From contig JAJYMV010000048.1 of the NCBI GenBank assembly GCA_021786705.1, forward strand, positions 1-34,085: 34,085 bases of DNA. The letters run 5' to 3'. This stretch comes from a bacterium (GTDB lineage: Bacteria > Vulcanimicrobiota > Vulcanimicrobiia > Vulcanimicrobiales > Vulcanimicrobiaceae). The translations under genes and the position numbers were made by a program. This document shows positions 8,811 to 20,354 of this stretch, in pieces. A model generated the notes under the pieces. The model was not told the origin of the DNA. It saw only the letters and a list, made by a program, of their open reading frames with translations, and searched no databases. Every line of letters begins with the position of its first letter. Within the stretch, counting starts at the first letter, position 1.

Positions 8811-8883
8811 CGGCGAGGCTTTGCCTGCCGCACTGCGGGAGTCGCCTCGGAGGAGGCGAAAACATCAGGAGAGCCGTTAGTGC
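8811..8883. promoter_or_regulatory. Candidate structured leader in the divergent metY/leuC intergenic region
   Basis: Three nested or adjacent inverted repeats: CGGCGAGGC-TTT-GCCTGCCG (8811-8830), TCGCCTC-GGAG-GAGGCGA (8842-8859), and GCACT/AGTGC (8830-8834 / 8879-8883) enclosing the second hairpin. Confidence 0.4.
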
Positions 8884-8917
8884 TCGCCCCCCAACTCCGA
8901 CGAGGTAGCACAACATC

Positions 8918-10207
8918 GTGGGAATGACCCTCACCGAAAAGATTCTCGCGCGCCATGCCGGGCTCGACCGCGTCGAACCCGGACAGATCATCAACGCGAA
9001 GGTCGATCTCGTTCTAGCGAACGAACTCTCCGCCGCCGTTGCGATCGCCGTCATGCGCTCCATGAAGGGTGCGACGCGCGTCTTCGACCCGTCGAAAATC
9101 GCTCTCGTCGAAGACCATTTCGTTCCGGCGAAAGACGCGCAGTCGGCGAAGCTCGCACGGTTGATGAAAGAGTTTGCAGCGGAGCAAAAGATCGAACATT
9201 TCTTCGACGTCGGGCGCGGCGGCATCGAGCACGTCGTGCTCCCCGAAGAAGGGCTCGTCGCTCCGGGCGAACTGATCGTCGGCGGCGATTCTCACACCTG
9301 CACCTACGGCGCGCTCGGCGCATTCGCAACCGGTATGGGCTCGACCGATATCGCAGCGGCGTTCGTTCTCGGCGAAGTGTGGCTACGCGTTCCACCGACG
9401 ATTAAAGTCGTCTACGAAGGTGCGATGCAGGAGGGCGTCTACGCCAAAGACCTCATGCTGGCGACCGTCGGACGTCTCGGCATCGACGGCGCGACCTATC
9501 GCGCGCTCGAATATCACGGATCGACGATCGACGCGCTCTCGATCACCGGGCGCCTGACGATGGCGAACATGGCGATCGAAGCCGGCGCGAAGAACGGCAT
9601 CTTCCACGCCGATGAAAAGGCGCTGGCGTTCGTGCGCGAACGTACCGATCGCCCATTCGTCGTCGAACGCGCCGATGCCGACGCCGCCTACGAGCGCGTC
9701 GTGGCCATCGATGTCGCCGCGCTCGAGCCGCAGATCGCCTGCCCGCACACGCCCGATAACGTCCATCCAATCTCGGAGGTGCTCCGCGAGCGCGTGCAGC
9801 TCGACCAGATCTTTATCGGCAGCTGCACCAACGGCTACATCGAGGATTTGCGGATCGCTGCAAAGATTCTCCACGGCAAGAAAATTGCGCCGAGCCTGCG
9901 CGTTATCGTGAATCCCGGCTCGCAAAAAGTCTGGATGCAGGCAGCCGATGAAGGCATTCTCAAAACCTTGGCGAGCGCCGGATGCGTCGTCAACACGCCG
10001 GGCTGCGGGGCGTGCTTCGGCGGGCATATGGGGACGCTTGGAGACGGCGAGCGTTGCCTTTCGACGACCAACCGCAATTACGTCGGGCGCATGGGCTCGC
10101 CGAAAGCGGAGGTCTATCTCGCTTCACCGGCGACCTGTGCCGCATCGGCACTCACCGGGAGTATCACCGACCCGCGCGTCGTCGAACGCGCACCGGCCTA
10201 TTCATAA
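8918..10207 (+). CDS. leuC: 3-isopropylmalate dehydratase large subunit (aconitase family)
   Basis: GGDSHTCTYGALGAFATGMGSTD, FIGSCTNGYIEDL and GCGACFGGHMG (Fe-S cysteines). Adjacent to the small subunit. Confidence 0.93.
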   Translation: MGMTLTEKILARHAGLDRVEPGQIINAKVDLVLANELSAAVAIAVMRSMKGATRVFDPSKIALVEDHFVPAKDAQSAKLARLMKEFAAEQKIEHFFDVGRGGIEHVVLPEEGLVAPGELIVGGDSHTCTYGALGAFATGMGSTDIAAAFVLGEVWLRVPPTIKVVYEGAMQEGVYAKDLMLATVGRLGIDGATYRALEYHGSTIDALSITGRLTMANMAIEAGAKNGIFHADEKALAFVRERTDRPFVVERADADAAYERVVAIDVAALEPQIACPHTPDNVHPISEVLRERVQLDQIFIGSCTNGYIEDLRIAAKILHGKKIAPSLRVIVNPGSQKVWMQAADEGILKTLASAGCVVNTPGCGACFGGHMGTLGDGERCLSTTNRNYVGRMGSPKAEVYLASPATCAASALTGSITDPRVVERAPAYS

Positions 10208-10246
10208 CGACGATCGCGCACGATAAAGAACGAGGAACGAAAAAGA

Positions 10247-10753
10247 ATGGATACGATGCTGCGCGGACGCGCTCACACCTACGGGAAAAACGTCGATACC
10301 GACGTGATCATTCCGGGCAAGTACTGTAATCTCGTCGATCAAGCAGAGCTCGGCAAACATGCGATGGAAGGCATCGATCCCGAGTTTTCCGCGCGCGTAC
10401 GAGCGGGAGATATCATCGTCGCCGATACGAACTTCGGCTGCGGATCGAGCCGCGAAGTCGCTCCGATCGCCATTAAAGGCGCCGGCGTTTCGGCGGTGAT
10501 CGCGAAATCGTTCGCGCGAATTTTCTATCGGAACGCGATTAATATCGGGTTGCCGATTCTCGAATGCCCCGAGGCCGTCGATGCGATCGCCGCCGGGGAC
10601 GAGATCGAGATCGATCCCGCCGCCGGCGCTATTCGCAACCGCACGAAAGGGACGAGTTATAAGGCCACCGAGTTTCCGCCCTTCATGCGCTCGCTGATCG
10701 AGGCGGGCGGGCTGATTCCCTACGTCGAGCGTCGGCTCGCCGAGCGCGCATAG
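10247..10753 (+). CDS. leuD: 3-isopropylmalate dehydratase small subunit
   Basis: GKNVDTDVIIPGKYC, NFGCGSSREVAPIAIKGAGVSAVIAKSFARIFYRNAINIGLP. Confidence 0.94.
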   Translation: MDTMLRGRAHTYGKNVDTDVIIPGKYCNLVDQAELGKHAMEGIDPEFSARVRAGDIIVADTNFGCGSSREVAPIAIKGAGVSAVIAKSFARIFYRNAINIGLPILECPEAVDAIAAGDEIEIDPAAGAIRNRTKGTSYKATEFPPFMRSLIEAGGLIPYVERRLAERA

Positions 10754-10777
10754 CGCCGCCGAGCCCGGCCCTCCGCC

Positions 10778-11314
10778 CTACCGGGGCGGGTTATACCCGC
10801 CGGTTCCGGTGCCGATCCCGCCGTTGCCGAGGCCGCCGGGGACCGGACTGAGGGAATCGAAGAATTTCTCTTTCGGGCGATAGGAGGCCGTGAAGACCAC
10901 GCGCTTTCCGTTCGCTTTGGTGAGCATGCCCACCATGTCGGTCGTACCGTTCAATTGCGATTCGAAGCGCAGCACTTTCCCATCGGCAAGCGTGACCACC
11001 ACGACCATGTTCTCGCCGGAGAGACTCCCGGCGAGCCGCGATTTTTTACCGTCGGGGCTCAGATAGGTCCCCTCCAGCGCATCGCCGTGCTGGTGCATGC
11101 TGAAATGCGCGTAGATCGTTGTATTTGGATACTGAATCTGAATCTCCCAAACACCGGAGATCCCGACTCGCTGCGGCGGCGGCGGTTTCGGCGTCGCTTT
11201 GGGCGCGGGTTTCGGAGCGGGGGTCGCCGTCGCGGCCGGGTTCGCCCAGGCCGTGGCGGGCACAGCGAGGAGGGCTGCAAGCGCGCAGCCGAGAGCGATA
11301 CGTTGTGGCTTCAC
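10778..11314 (-). CDS. Secreted hypothetical protein with signal peptide and Ala/Pro/Lys-rich linker
   Basis: Signal peptide MKPQRIALGCALAALLAVPATAWA. GTG start overlaps the upstream stop by GTGA. No family recognised with certainty. Confidence 0.7.
   Translation of the reverse strand: MKPQRIALGCALAALLAVPATAWANPAATATPAPKPAPKATPKPPPPQRVGISGVWEIQIQYPNTTIYAHFSMHQHGDALEGTYLSPDGKKSRLAGSLSGENMVVVVTLADGKVLRFESQLNGTTDMVGMLTKANGKRVVFTASYRPKEKFFDSLSPVPGGLGNGGIGTGTGGYNPPR
10785..10801. terminator. Hairpin at the convergent leuD / hypothetical junction
   Basis: GGCGGGT-TAT-ACCCGCC, 7-bp perfect stem at the 3' end of the minus-strand CDS, just after the leuD stop. No T-tract. Confidence 0.35.
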
Positions 11315-11877
11315 GAGTGCGTGCTTCGCGGCTGCGCCGTCGGTGACCCTGCGGGCGACGGTTCGCTTGGCTGACGGCGAGGTTCGTTTCCGGGAAGGCC
11401 GATTCGGCGTCCGACCGTCGGAGCGGGCATTCCGGAAGCGGCGATGACGGCGTGGATACTCGCAGCGATCCTTTGCGGCAACGCACCATCGAGCGGGCAG
11501 GTGATGTCGGGCGAACGCCAGCCGTGCCAGAGCGCAAAAACGCTATGCCCGAAGGAGGCGGATTTCATGCACGGGACGCCGCGAACGCCGTTCGCGCGTC
11601 CCGCGCTCATCGCCGCGAGAAATCGGCGCGCGATGCCCTGAGCGATCGTAAAGGTATGGGCGGTGGTGAGGTTTTGGGAGCCTCGCGTCGTCGAACGCCA
11701 CCAACCGGTGCCGTCGGAACGCACCGCGATCGTATACCCGGGCGCGTTCGTGGAACCGGTATCGAAAATACGGGCGCCGTCGAGCCGGCACGGCGCGGCA
11801 GCGAGGGTGAGCAGCGCGAGGGCTGCGAGCGGAGCCTGGAATCGCATTCGACGTTTCATGTTCGAAAAACGCTTCAT
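11311..11877 (-). CDS. Secreted hypothetical protein
   Basis: Signal peptide MKRRMRFQAPLAALALLTLAAAP. Start at ATG 11877 (or 11859). The longer ORF to 12291 would overlap the divergent lipoprotein gene. Confidence 0.6.
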   Translation of the reverse strand: MKRFSNMKRRMRFQAPLAALALLTLAAAPCRLDGARIFDTGSTNAPGYTIAVRSDGTGWWRSTTRGSQNLTTAHTFTIAQGIARRFLAAMSAGRANGVRGVPCMKSASFGHSVFALWHGWRSPDITCPLDGALPQRIAASIHAVIAASGMPAPTVGRRIGLPGNEPRRQPSEPSPAGSPTAQPRSTHS

Positions 11878-11973
11878 AGGTGTAAAGTGTCGCAGGAACG
11901 GCAAATCCTTTGCAGATATCAAGAAACGAACGTACCCCATTTTGCTGCTCCTCTTGGAGAGGTTTGTGATTTC

Positions 11974-13347
11974 GTGAAAATACCAGCGATGCTTTTCGGA
12001 GCGGTCGCCGCAGCCGCACTTCTTGCCGCATGCGGTGGCGGCGGCGCCCCCGCCCTTCCAACGACCGCTCCGCCGGTCGGCGGCGCGGGGAATCCCGCCG
12101 TTTCGAGTTCCGCTCGACCCGCCGCCGTCGGCGACACCTTCGCGTTCTCGGGGAGTTCCCAGGAGAGCGACGTTTACACCTATCCGGTCGGAAGTCCGTT
12201 TCCCAGCACCGCTACGGCGGCGAAAATCTCCGAAAACGTCGTCGTTACCGCTAGTAGCGATCCGCTCGGCAGTGGTGGAACCGATTTCCATTCCACGACG
12301 ACGACCGTCGGCACGACGGCCACGCGCACCGCGACCGGCGATTCATACTATTCGACCGTGAGCGCGGGGAGCGGGACGAATTTCGTGCTGAACGCCCAGC
12401 AGAGCGTCGACGATAGCATGAACACCTACGCATGGACCTACACAACGCCGCAGATTCTCGACGTCCTCCCCGAGAGCGCGGGAGCGACGTGGACGAACTC
12501 CCCCGCCGGAACGTATAACGAAACCGACGCCGACGGAGCGACGATCGCGCGCACGACGAATGCCGACGGCAGTTACAACGAAACCGATACGTTCAGGACC
12601 GGCGGCGTTCCATCGATGAATTTCCTCGTGAACCCCGACGGCTCCGGCGCGTGGACCTTCAATTACTACGGGAATCCGTATCTCATCACGTACTCTGCGC
12701 CCTCGGCGGGAAGCATCACGGTCTCCATCCTCAACCCGACCCCTTCCCCGTCGCCGGGTGCGACCGGAACGCCCGCTCCGAATCCGCCGCTCGTCATTGC
12801 GACGCCGTCGGCGTGGTTCTCCCCATCGCCGAAACTCTATCAAGAGAGCGACACGGTGAGCACCGGGGTGAGCTTTCCGGCATCCTGTTCGGTTCCGAGC
12901 ACCTTCGGAACGAGCGGCGACTCCATCGCTCAGGCAGTGACGAAGATCGATCCGATCTTCGGACTCGACGAAGTCACGACGACGACGACCTACACCGCTC
13001 AAGGATTCGGTCCGGTCTGCGTGGCGATGAACGACGTTCAGACGTACTACTACGACTATCTCAACGACACGGCGGGTGCGGCGAATATCGCGGCCTACGT
13101 CGGTACCCCGCAGTTAACGAAGACGTACGTGCAGACGCTGACGCTGCAGAGTTCGGGAACCTCGATTCAGAGCGACGCGCGCTCGACGAAGAGCGCGGCG
13201 CCCGCTCCGATTTCGACGGCACTCTACGCCGCCGATCGCACGAGTTTCCGCATGCATATCGCGCGAGAACGGGCGCAAGCGCGCACGGCCTTCGCCAAGA
13301 TGCTCGTCCGCATCGTTCCCACGCTTCTCCCCGGAGGTAACCGCTAA
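11974..13347 (+). CDS. Novel predicted lipoprotein, Thr/Ser-rich, transcribed with an S53 protease
   Basis: GTG start with an upstream GGAGAGG ribosome-binding site; [24 protein letters not shown] lipobox. The stop overlaps the ATG of the next gene (TAATG). Confidence 0.78.
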   Translation: MKIPAMLFGAVAAAALLAACGGGGAPALPTTAPPVGGAGNPAVSSSARPAAVGDTFAFSGSSQESDVYTYPVGSPFPSTATAAKISENVVVTASSDPLGSGGTDFHSTTTTVGTTATRTATGDSYYSTVSAGSGTNFVLNAQQSVDDSMNTYAWTYTTPQILDVLPESAGATWTNSPAGTYNETDADGATIARTTNADGSYNETDTFRTGGVPSMNFLVNPDGSGAWTFNYYGNPYLITYSAPSAGSITVSILNPTPSPSPGATGTPAPNPPLVIATPSAWFSPSPKLYQESDTVSTGVSFPASCSVPSTFGTSGDSIAQAVTKIDPIFGLDEVTTTTTYTAQGFGPVCVAMNDVQTYYYDYLNDTAGAANIAAYVGTPQLTKTYVQTLTLQSSGTSIQSDARSTKSAAPAPISTALYAADRTSFRMHIARERAQARTAFAKMLVRIVPTLLPGGNR

Positions 13348-15455
13348 TGTTTCGCATGCAGCGCATTCGAACGGCCGCCGCAGCGCTCATTGCGGCATCT
13401 TTACTCGCCGCGTGCGGTGGAGGCGGCGGTGCCGGCTCGCCGCTTCCGACCTCGAATACCGGGGGGAATATCCCGCCGGTCGGTTCGACGGGGCCGTCGT
13501 CGTTTCGCTGGGGGCAGCGGATGTTGCAACAGGCGACCTACATCGGTCCGCTCACCAAACCCGTCGCGCTGGCGATGCTGGCGCAGCCGCAATTGCAGAA
13601 CGAGGCCGGGTTGCTGACGTACGCGCAACAAGCGAGCACGCCGGGAAATCCGAACTATCGCCACTTCCTCACGCCGCAGCAGATCGGGCAGCTCTACGGA
13701 GCCTCCCCGGTCAACCAAGCGAAGGTCGCGACGTACTTCCAGCAATACGGTATCGGCGTTGGGACGTGGCCGCAGAATCTCGTGCTCTCGCTCGTCGGCA
13801 GCAGCACGCAATTCACCGCGGCGTTAGGCGTGAAATTTGGATACTATCAGTACGGGAAGGAGCGTTTTATCGCTCCGATCGGAGCGCCGCATGTCGATGC
13901 GAGCATTCCGCTCGCCGCGCTCAACGCACTCGTCCCGATCGCTTCGCAAGTTCACAACTACTTGATTCGTCCGTCGACGGCGTCTTTCGGTCCCGGGCTC
14001 TCGCCGCAACAAGTCGCGCGGGCCTTCGATTTCACCGGCGCCTATAATGCCGGTCTCAACGGGAACGGCATCGGCCTCGGCATCATCGGCACCGGGCCGA
14101 TCGACCCGAACGATGTCCCGTATTACGGCGCGGCGTTTCACACCCGCGTCGCAACCGTCAGCCTGATCCCGACCTCGCCGCTCTTCGTGAATCCCACGGC
14201 GCTCAATGTTCCCGGAACCTTCCCGTATGGCCCGGGATTCCCGGCGACCGGATTCACGCTGCCGCCGCCCGATACGACGCCGCTGAGTCCGAATTTCCAA
14301 ACCTGTATTGCCAACGGCAGCGGGAATCCGAATTTTCAGAGCTGTAACCTCGAGGACGGCGAAGCGCAGCTCGATACCGAGACGACCGCGAGCCTCGCTC
14401 CCGGCGTCAACGAGAACTTCTATCTCGCCTACTACTCCTTTTGCTATAACTCGGGGACCGGCGCGGTAGACACCGCCAACGTCGGCGTGACGAGCTGTCC
14501 GACCGGTGAGACGCTCGGTGATGCCGAGGGCATTACGCTCGCAGACTTCGAAATTCAGCAGGCGATCGCCGACAATCGCTCCGACGTGCTCAGTTTGAGT
14601 TACGGCGGCGGCGAGACGGACTTCGGTGCGGCGTACGTCGGACCGGGTGGCACCGGTCTGGGGCCGAGTGAATTCGCCGCGCTCGCGGCGGAAGGTATCG
14701 CGGTTTTCGTAGCATCCGGCGATAACGGGAACGCCGATTGTGTCGATCCCATTACGGGCCTCTATCCGACGTCACCCTGCGTTTCCTATCCGGCGACCGA
14801 TGCCAACGTGGTCGCGGTCGGTGGCGTGAATCTCCCCGTCGATAGTGCGGGGAATCTCCTCGGCCTGATCACCGCCTGGGCCGACCAGACGACGCTGGGC
14901 GGAAACGGCACCTGGGGCAATAACATCGGTTCCGGCGGCGGCGTCTCGGTGCTGATTCCGGCACCCGCCTGGCAGGCCGGGCTCACCTTGACCGGCGGGA
15001 ACCCGCAACTCGGTGGATTCCGCGGCATTCCCGATGTCTCGATGGATGCCGATCCGCTCACCGGCCAGGGAATGGGTGAGTACATCGCCTACGGCGGGCA
15101 GATCGGCGCGGTTGGGGGTACGTCCATGGCTGCGCCGCAAGCGGCGGCACAGTGGGCGCTCGTCCTGCAGGCCTGCAAGCAGTCGGCGACCTGCGGAAAC
15201 GGCTCAACCGGGCCCTACAGCTACCGCCTCGGCAACCCGGCGCCGCTCTTCTACCAGATCGCCGCGGCGCGGGCGAACTACGCCTCGGTCTTCAAAGACG
15301 TGCAGTACGGCGAGAACCAGGCGAACCAGAACGGCAGCCTCGCCCCGATTACGGGCTGCTGCTTTTCGACCCCGGGATACGATCTGGTGACCGGCCTCGG
15401 CGTCCCGATGACGGGGCGACTGATCACCGCGGTCACCCAGACGCCGGTCAACTAA
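13347..15455 (+). CDS. S53 sedolisin/kumamolisin-like peptidase with pro-domain, predicted lipoprotein
   Basis: Lipobox [11 protein letters not shown]. Pro-kumamolisin-like region ([20 protein letters not shown]). Catalytic motifs GEAQLDTET (E-x3-D), VASGDNGN and GGTSMAAP. Confidence 0.9.
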   Translation: MFRMQRIRTAAAALIAASLLAACGGGGGAGSPLPTSNTGGNIPPVGSTGPSSFRWGQRMLQQATYIGPLTKPVALAMLAQPQLQNEAGLLTYAQQASTPGNPNYRHFLTPQQIGQLYGASPVNQAKVATYFQQYGIGVGTWPQNLVLSLVGSSTQFTAALGVKFGYYQYGKERFIAPIGAPHVDASIPLAALNALVPIASQVHNYLIRPSTASFGPGLSPQQVARAFDFTGAYNAGLNGNGIGLGIIGTGPIDPNDVPYYGAAFHTRVATVSLIPTSPLFVNPTALNVPGTFPYGPGFPATGFTLPPPDTTPLSPNFQTCIANGSGNPNFQSCNLEDGEAQLDTETTASLAPGVNENFYLAYYSFCYNSGTGAVDTANVGVTSCPTGETLGDAEGITLADFEIQQAIADNRSDVLSLSYGGGETDFGAAYVGPGGTGLGPSEFAALAAEGIAVFVASGDNGNADCVDPITGLYPTSPCVSYPATDANVVAVGGVNLPVDSAGNLLGLITAWADQTTLGGNGTWGNNIGSGGGVSVLIPAPAWQAGLTLTGGNPQLGGFRGIPDVSMDADPLTGQGMGEYIAYGGQIGAVGGTSMAAPQAAAQWALVLQACKQSATCGNGSTGPYSYRLGNPAPLFYQIAAARANYASVFKDVQYGENQANQNGSLAPITGCCFSTPGYDLVTGLGVPMTGRLITAVTQTPVN

Positions 15456-15484
15456 GGGGCTTTCCCCTTCTGGGGGAGGGGACG

Positions 15485-15520
15485 GCAAGAGGCCTCGGGG
15501 ATACCCCCGAGGTCTCTTGC
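15485..15520 (+). terminator. Long hairpin downstream of the S53 protease
   Basis: GCAAGAGGCCTCGGGG-ATAC-CCCCGAGGTCTCTTGC, 16-bp stem with one G-U. No T-tract. A smaller AAGGGG-CTTT-CCCCTT hairpin lies at 15454-15469. Confidence 0.5.
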
Positions 15521-15529
15521 ATGGGCTGC

Positions 15530-15535
15530 TATACT
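15530..15535 (+). promoter_or_regulatory. Possible -10 element (TATACT) for rpmE
   Basis: TATACT about 10 nt upstream of the GTG at 15545. No convincing -35. Confidence 0.3.
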
Positions 15536-15544
15536 ACGAGGGCT

Positions 15545-15817
15545 GTGAAACCTAAGATTCATCCCACTTGGTATCCCGACGCGCTCGTCCATTGCGCCTG
15601 CGGGAGCACGTTTACCACCGGCTCGACGCATCAGAAGATCAGCGTCGAGATCTGCTCGGCTTGCCATCCGCTCTTTACGGGGCAGCAGAAGCTGATCGAT
15701 ACTGCCGGACGCGTCGATAAATTCAATCAGCGCGCCGCCGCCGCCGAACAGAAGAAAGCCGAAGCCGCCGCGCGCAAAGCCGCGCGCGAGTCGAAAAACT
15801 CGGCCCCCGCGCCGTAG
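15545..15817 (+). CDS. rpmE: 50S ribosomal protein L31 (zinc-binding type) with basic Ala/Lys C-terminal extension
   Basis: [27 protein letters not shown]...[35 protein letters not shown] start inside the longer ORF. Confidence 0.9.
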   Translation: MKPKIHPTWYPDALVHCACGSTFTTGSTHQKISVEICSACHPLFTGQQKLIDTAGRVDKFNQRAAAAEQKKAEAAARKAARESKNSAPAP

Positions 15818-15834
15818 GGCTTTAAGGGACAGGC

Positions 15835-15868
15835 AAGCGGGCCGCCTCCACGGCTCGCTTTTGCTTTT
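15835..15868 (+). terminator. Rho-independent terminator downstream of rpmE
   Basis: AAGCGGGCCG-cctcca-CGGCTCGCTT stem (one G-U) followed by TTGCTTTT. Confidence 0.75.
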
Positions 15869-15871
15869 ACG

Positions 15872-16986
15872 ATGGCCGCACTGAATATCGCTATGGTCGA
15901 ACGCCTGCGCTCCGCATCGCGGCGTTTCGACGAGATCGACCGCGAACTCGGAAACCCGAGCGGGGCGTTCGATCAGGCGCGCTTCGCAGCGCTCTCGAAA
16001 GAGCGGGCGACCTTGGAACCGACCGTGGCGGCGTTCCGTCGCCACGAGCGACTGCAAAACGAACTCGTTGAAGCGGAGTCGCTCGCCCGCTCCGCCGGCG
16101 ATGCCGAGTTGCGCGCGCTTGCCGACGAAGAGATCGCCTCGCTCCGCGAGCAGATCGGCGAGCTCGAAGGCGAGTTGCAAGAATTGATGCTGCCGCGCGA
16201 TCCTGATGACGACCGCGACGTCTTTATCGAAATTCGCGGCGGTGCCGGGGGGGACGAGGCCGCGATCTTCGCCGGCGATCTCGCGCGCATGTACATGCGC
16301 TATGCCGAGTCGCATCGCATGAAGGTGGAGCTGCTCTCCGAGAGCCCCAGCGACGCAGGCGGATACAAAGAGATCGTGTTCTCGATCAAGGGAACCGGCG
16401 CGTACCGCCGCTTTAAATACGAATCGGGCGTGCATCGCGTGCAACGAGTTCCGCAGACCGAGAGCCAGGGGCGCGTCCATACCTCGACAGCGACGGTCGC
16501 GGTGCTTCCGCAGATCGACGACGATGTGACCGTCGAGATTCGCCCTTCGGATTTACAGATCGATACCTACAAGTCCAGCGGTGCCGGCGGCCAGTACGTC
16601 AACAAGACCGAGTCGGCGATTCGCATCACCCATCTTCCGACCGGCGTCGTCGTCGCGTCGCAGCAGGAACGTTCGCAGATTCAGAACCGCGAAAAGGCGA
16701 TGCAAATGCTCCGCTCCACGCTCTACGAACGCAAGCGGCGCGAACAAGAAGAAGAACTCGGCTCGATTCGGCGCAGCCAGGTCGGGACCGGCGATCGCTC
16801 GGAGAAGATTCGAACCTATAATTACCCGCAAGATCGCATTACCGATCACCGCGTCAATGAGAATTTCGGGAATCTCCGCGCCGTGCTCGACGGCGATATG
16901 GATCGCCTCGTCGACGCGCTGCTGCAAGACGAACGCGCCCGCCTCTTGGCGGGGAGCGATTCCGCGGTGCAGAATGGCTCGGGAAG

Positions 16987-16990
<4 letters not shown>
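15872..16990 (+). CDS. prfA: Peptide chain release factor 1
   Basis: GSGAGGQYVNKTESAIRITHLPTG (GGQ) and VQRVPQTESQGRVHTSTATVAVLP (RF1-type PxT motif). Confidence 0.95.
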
Positions 16991-19601
<2,611 letters not shown>

Positions 19602-19610
19602 CGTTCGGCG

Positions 19611-20354
19611 GTGAAGCTCGCGGACGTTACCGCCGTTATCCTTACCAGGTGCGAGGAGCGACGGCTCCCGCGCGCGCTCGCGTCGCTGCCGGCGACGATG
19701 CCGGTGCTCGTCCTCGACGCCGAATCGACCGACGCGACGCAGAGCATCGCACGCAACGCCGGAGCGACGGTGATCGTGCGACCGTGGAGCGATTTCGTCG
19801 ACGCGCGCCGTTTTGCACTCGCTCGAGTGCGCACGCCGTGGGCTTTGGTCCTCGATGCCGACGAAGCGCTCGACGACCGATTGCGCGCCGCTATCGCCGA
19901 TGCATCCGGGGAATTCGTCGCCTATACGCTTCGTCGCGACACCACGTTTGCCGGGCGCTCGCTGCGGATGTGGCGCGGGGAACGCTTGCTGCGGCTCTTT
20001 CGCGTCGATGCGGTCCGGATCGAAGCGTTTCCGAGCGCGGGCGGTCGTGCCGCTTTGCACGAGCGCTTTCTCTGCGAGGGACCGGTCGGCGAGCTCGCCG
20101 GAACGCTCCAACACGACTCGTACGCCGACGCAGCGGAGTATCGACGAAAGTTCGACCGGTATACCGAGATCGAGGCGCGCGGGCTGCCCCGTTCGTTCTC
20201 CCGCGTTCTCTGCGAATCGTTGCTCGTGCTCTGGCGCCTGGCGAAGTTTGGGATCGCGCGCGGCGCTTTGCTCGATGGGCCGCAGGGCTGGTACGTAATG
20301 TGGTGGTCGGCGCTCTATCCCGCTGCGGCGGCATGGCGAGCATGGCGCGCGTAG
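19611..20354 (+). CDS. Glycosyltransferase family 2 (WaaE/KdtX-like)
   Basis: VTAVILTRCEERRLPRALASLPA and WALVLDADEALDD motifs. Confidence 0.82.
   Translation: MKLADVTAVILTRCEERRLPRALASLPATMPVLVLDAESTDATQSIARNAGATVIVRPWSDFVDARRFALARVRTPWALVLDADEALDDRLRAAIADASGEFVAYTLRRDTTFAGRSLRMWRGERLLRLFRVDAVRIEAFPSAGGRAALHERFLCEGPVGELAGTLQHDSYADAAEYRRKFDRYTEIEARGLPRSFSRVLCESLLVLWRLAKFGIARGALLDGPQGWYVMWWSALYPAAAAWRAWRA

Noticed and set aside
7958-8908. 316-aa plus-strand ORF opposite metY
   Set aside because: Opposite the conserved Cys/Met PLP enzyme; no motif.
11452-11973. 5' extension of the lipoprotein ORF (ORF track starts at 11452)
   Set aside because: The extension would be antisense to the secreted minus-strand gene, and a good SD plus lipoprotein signal peptide begins at GTG 11974.
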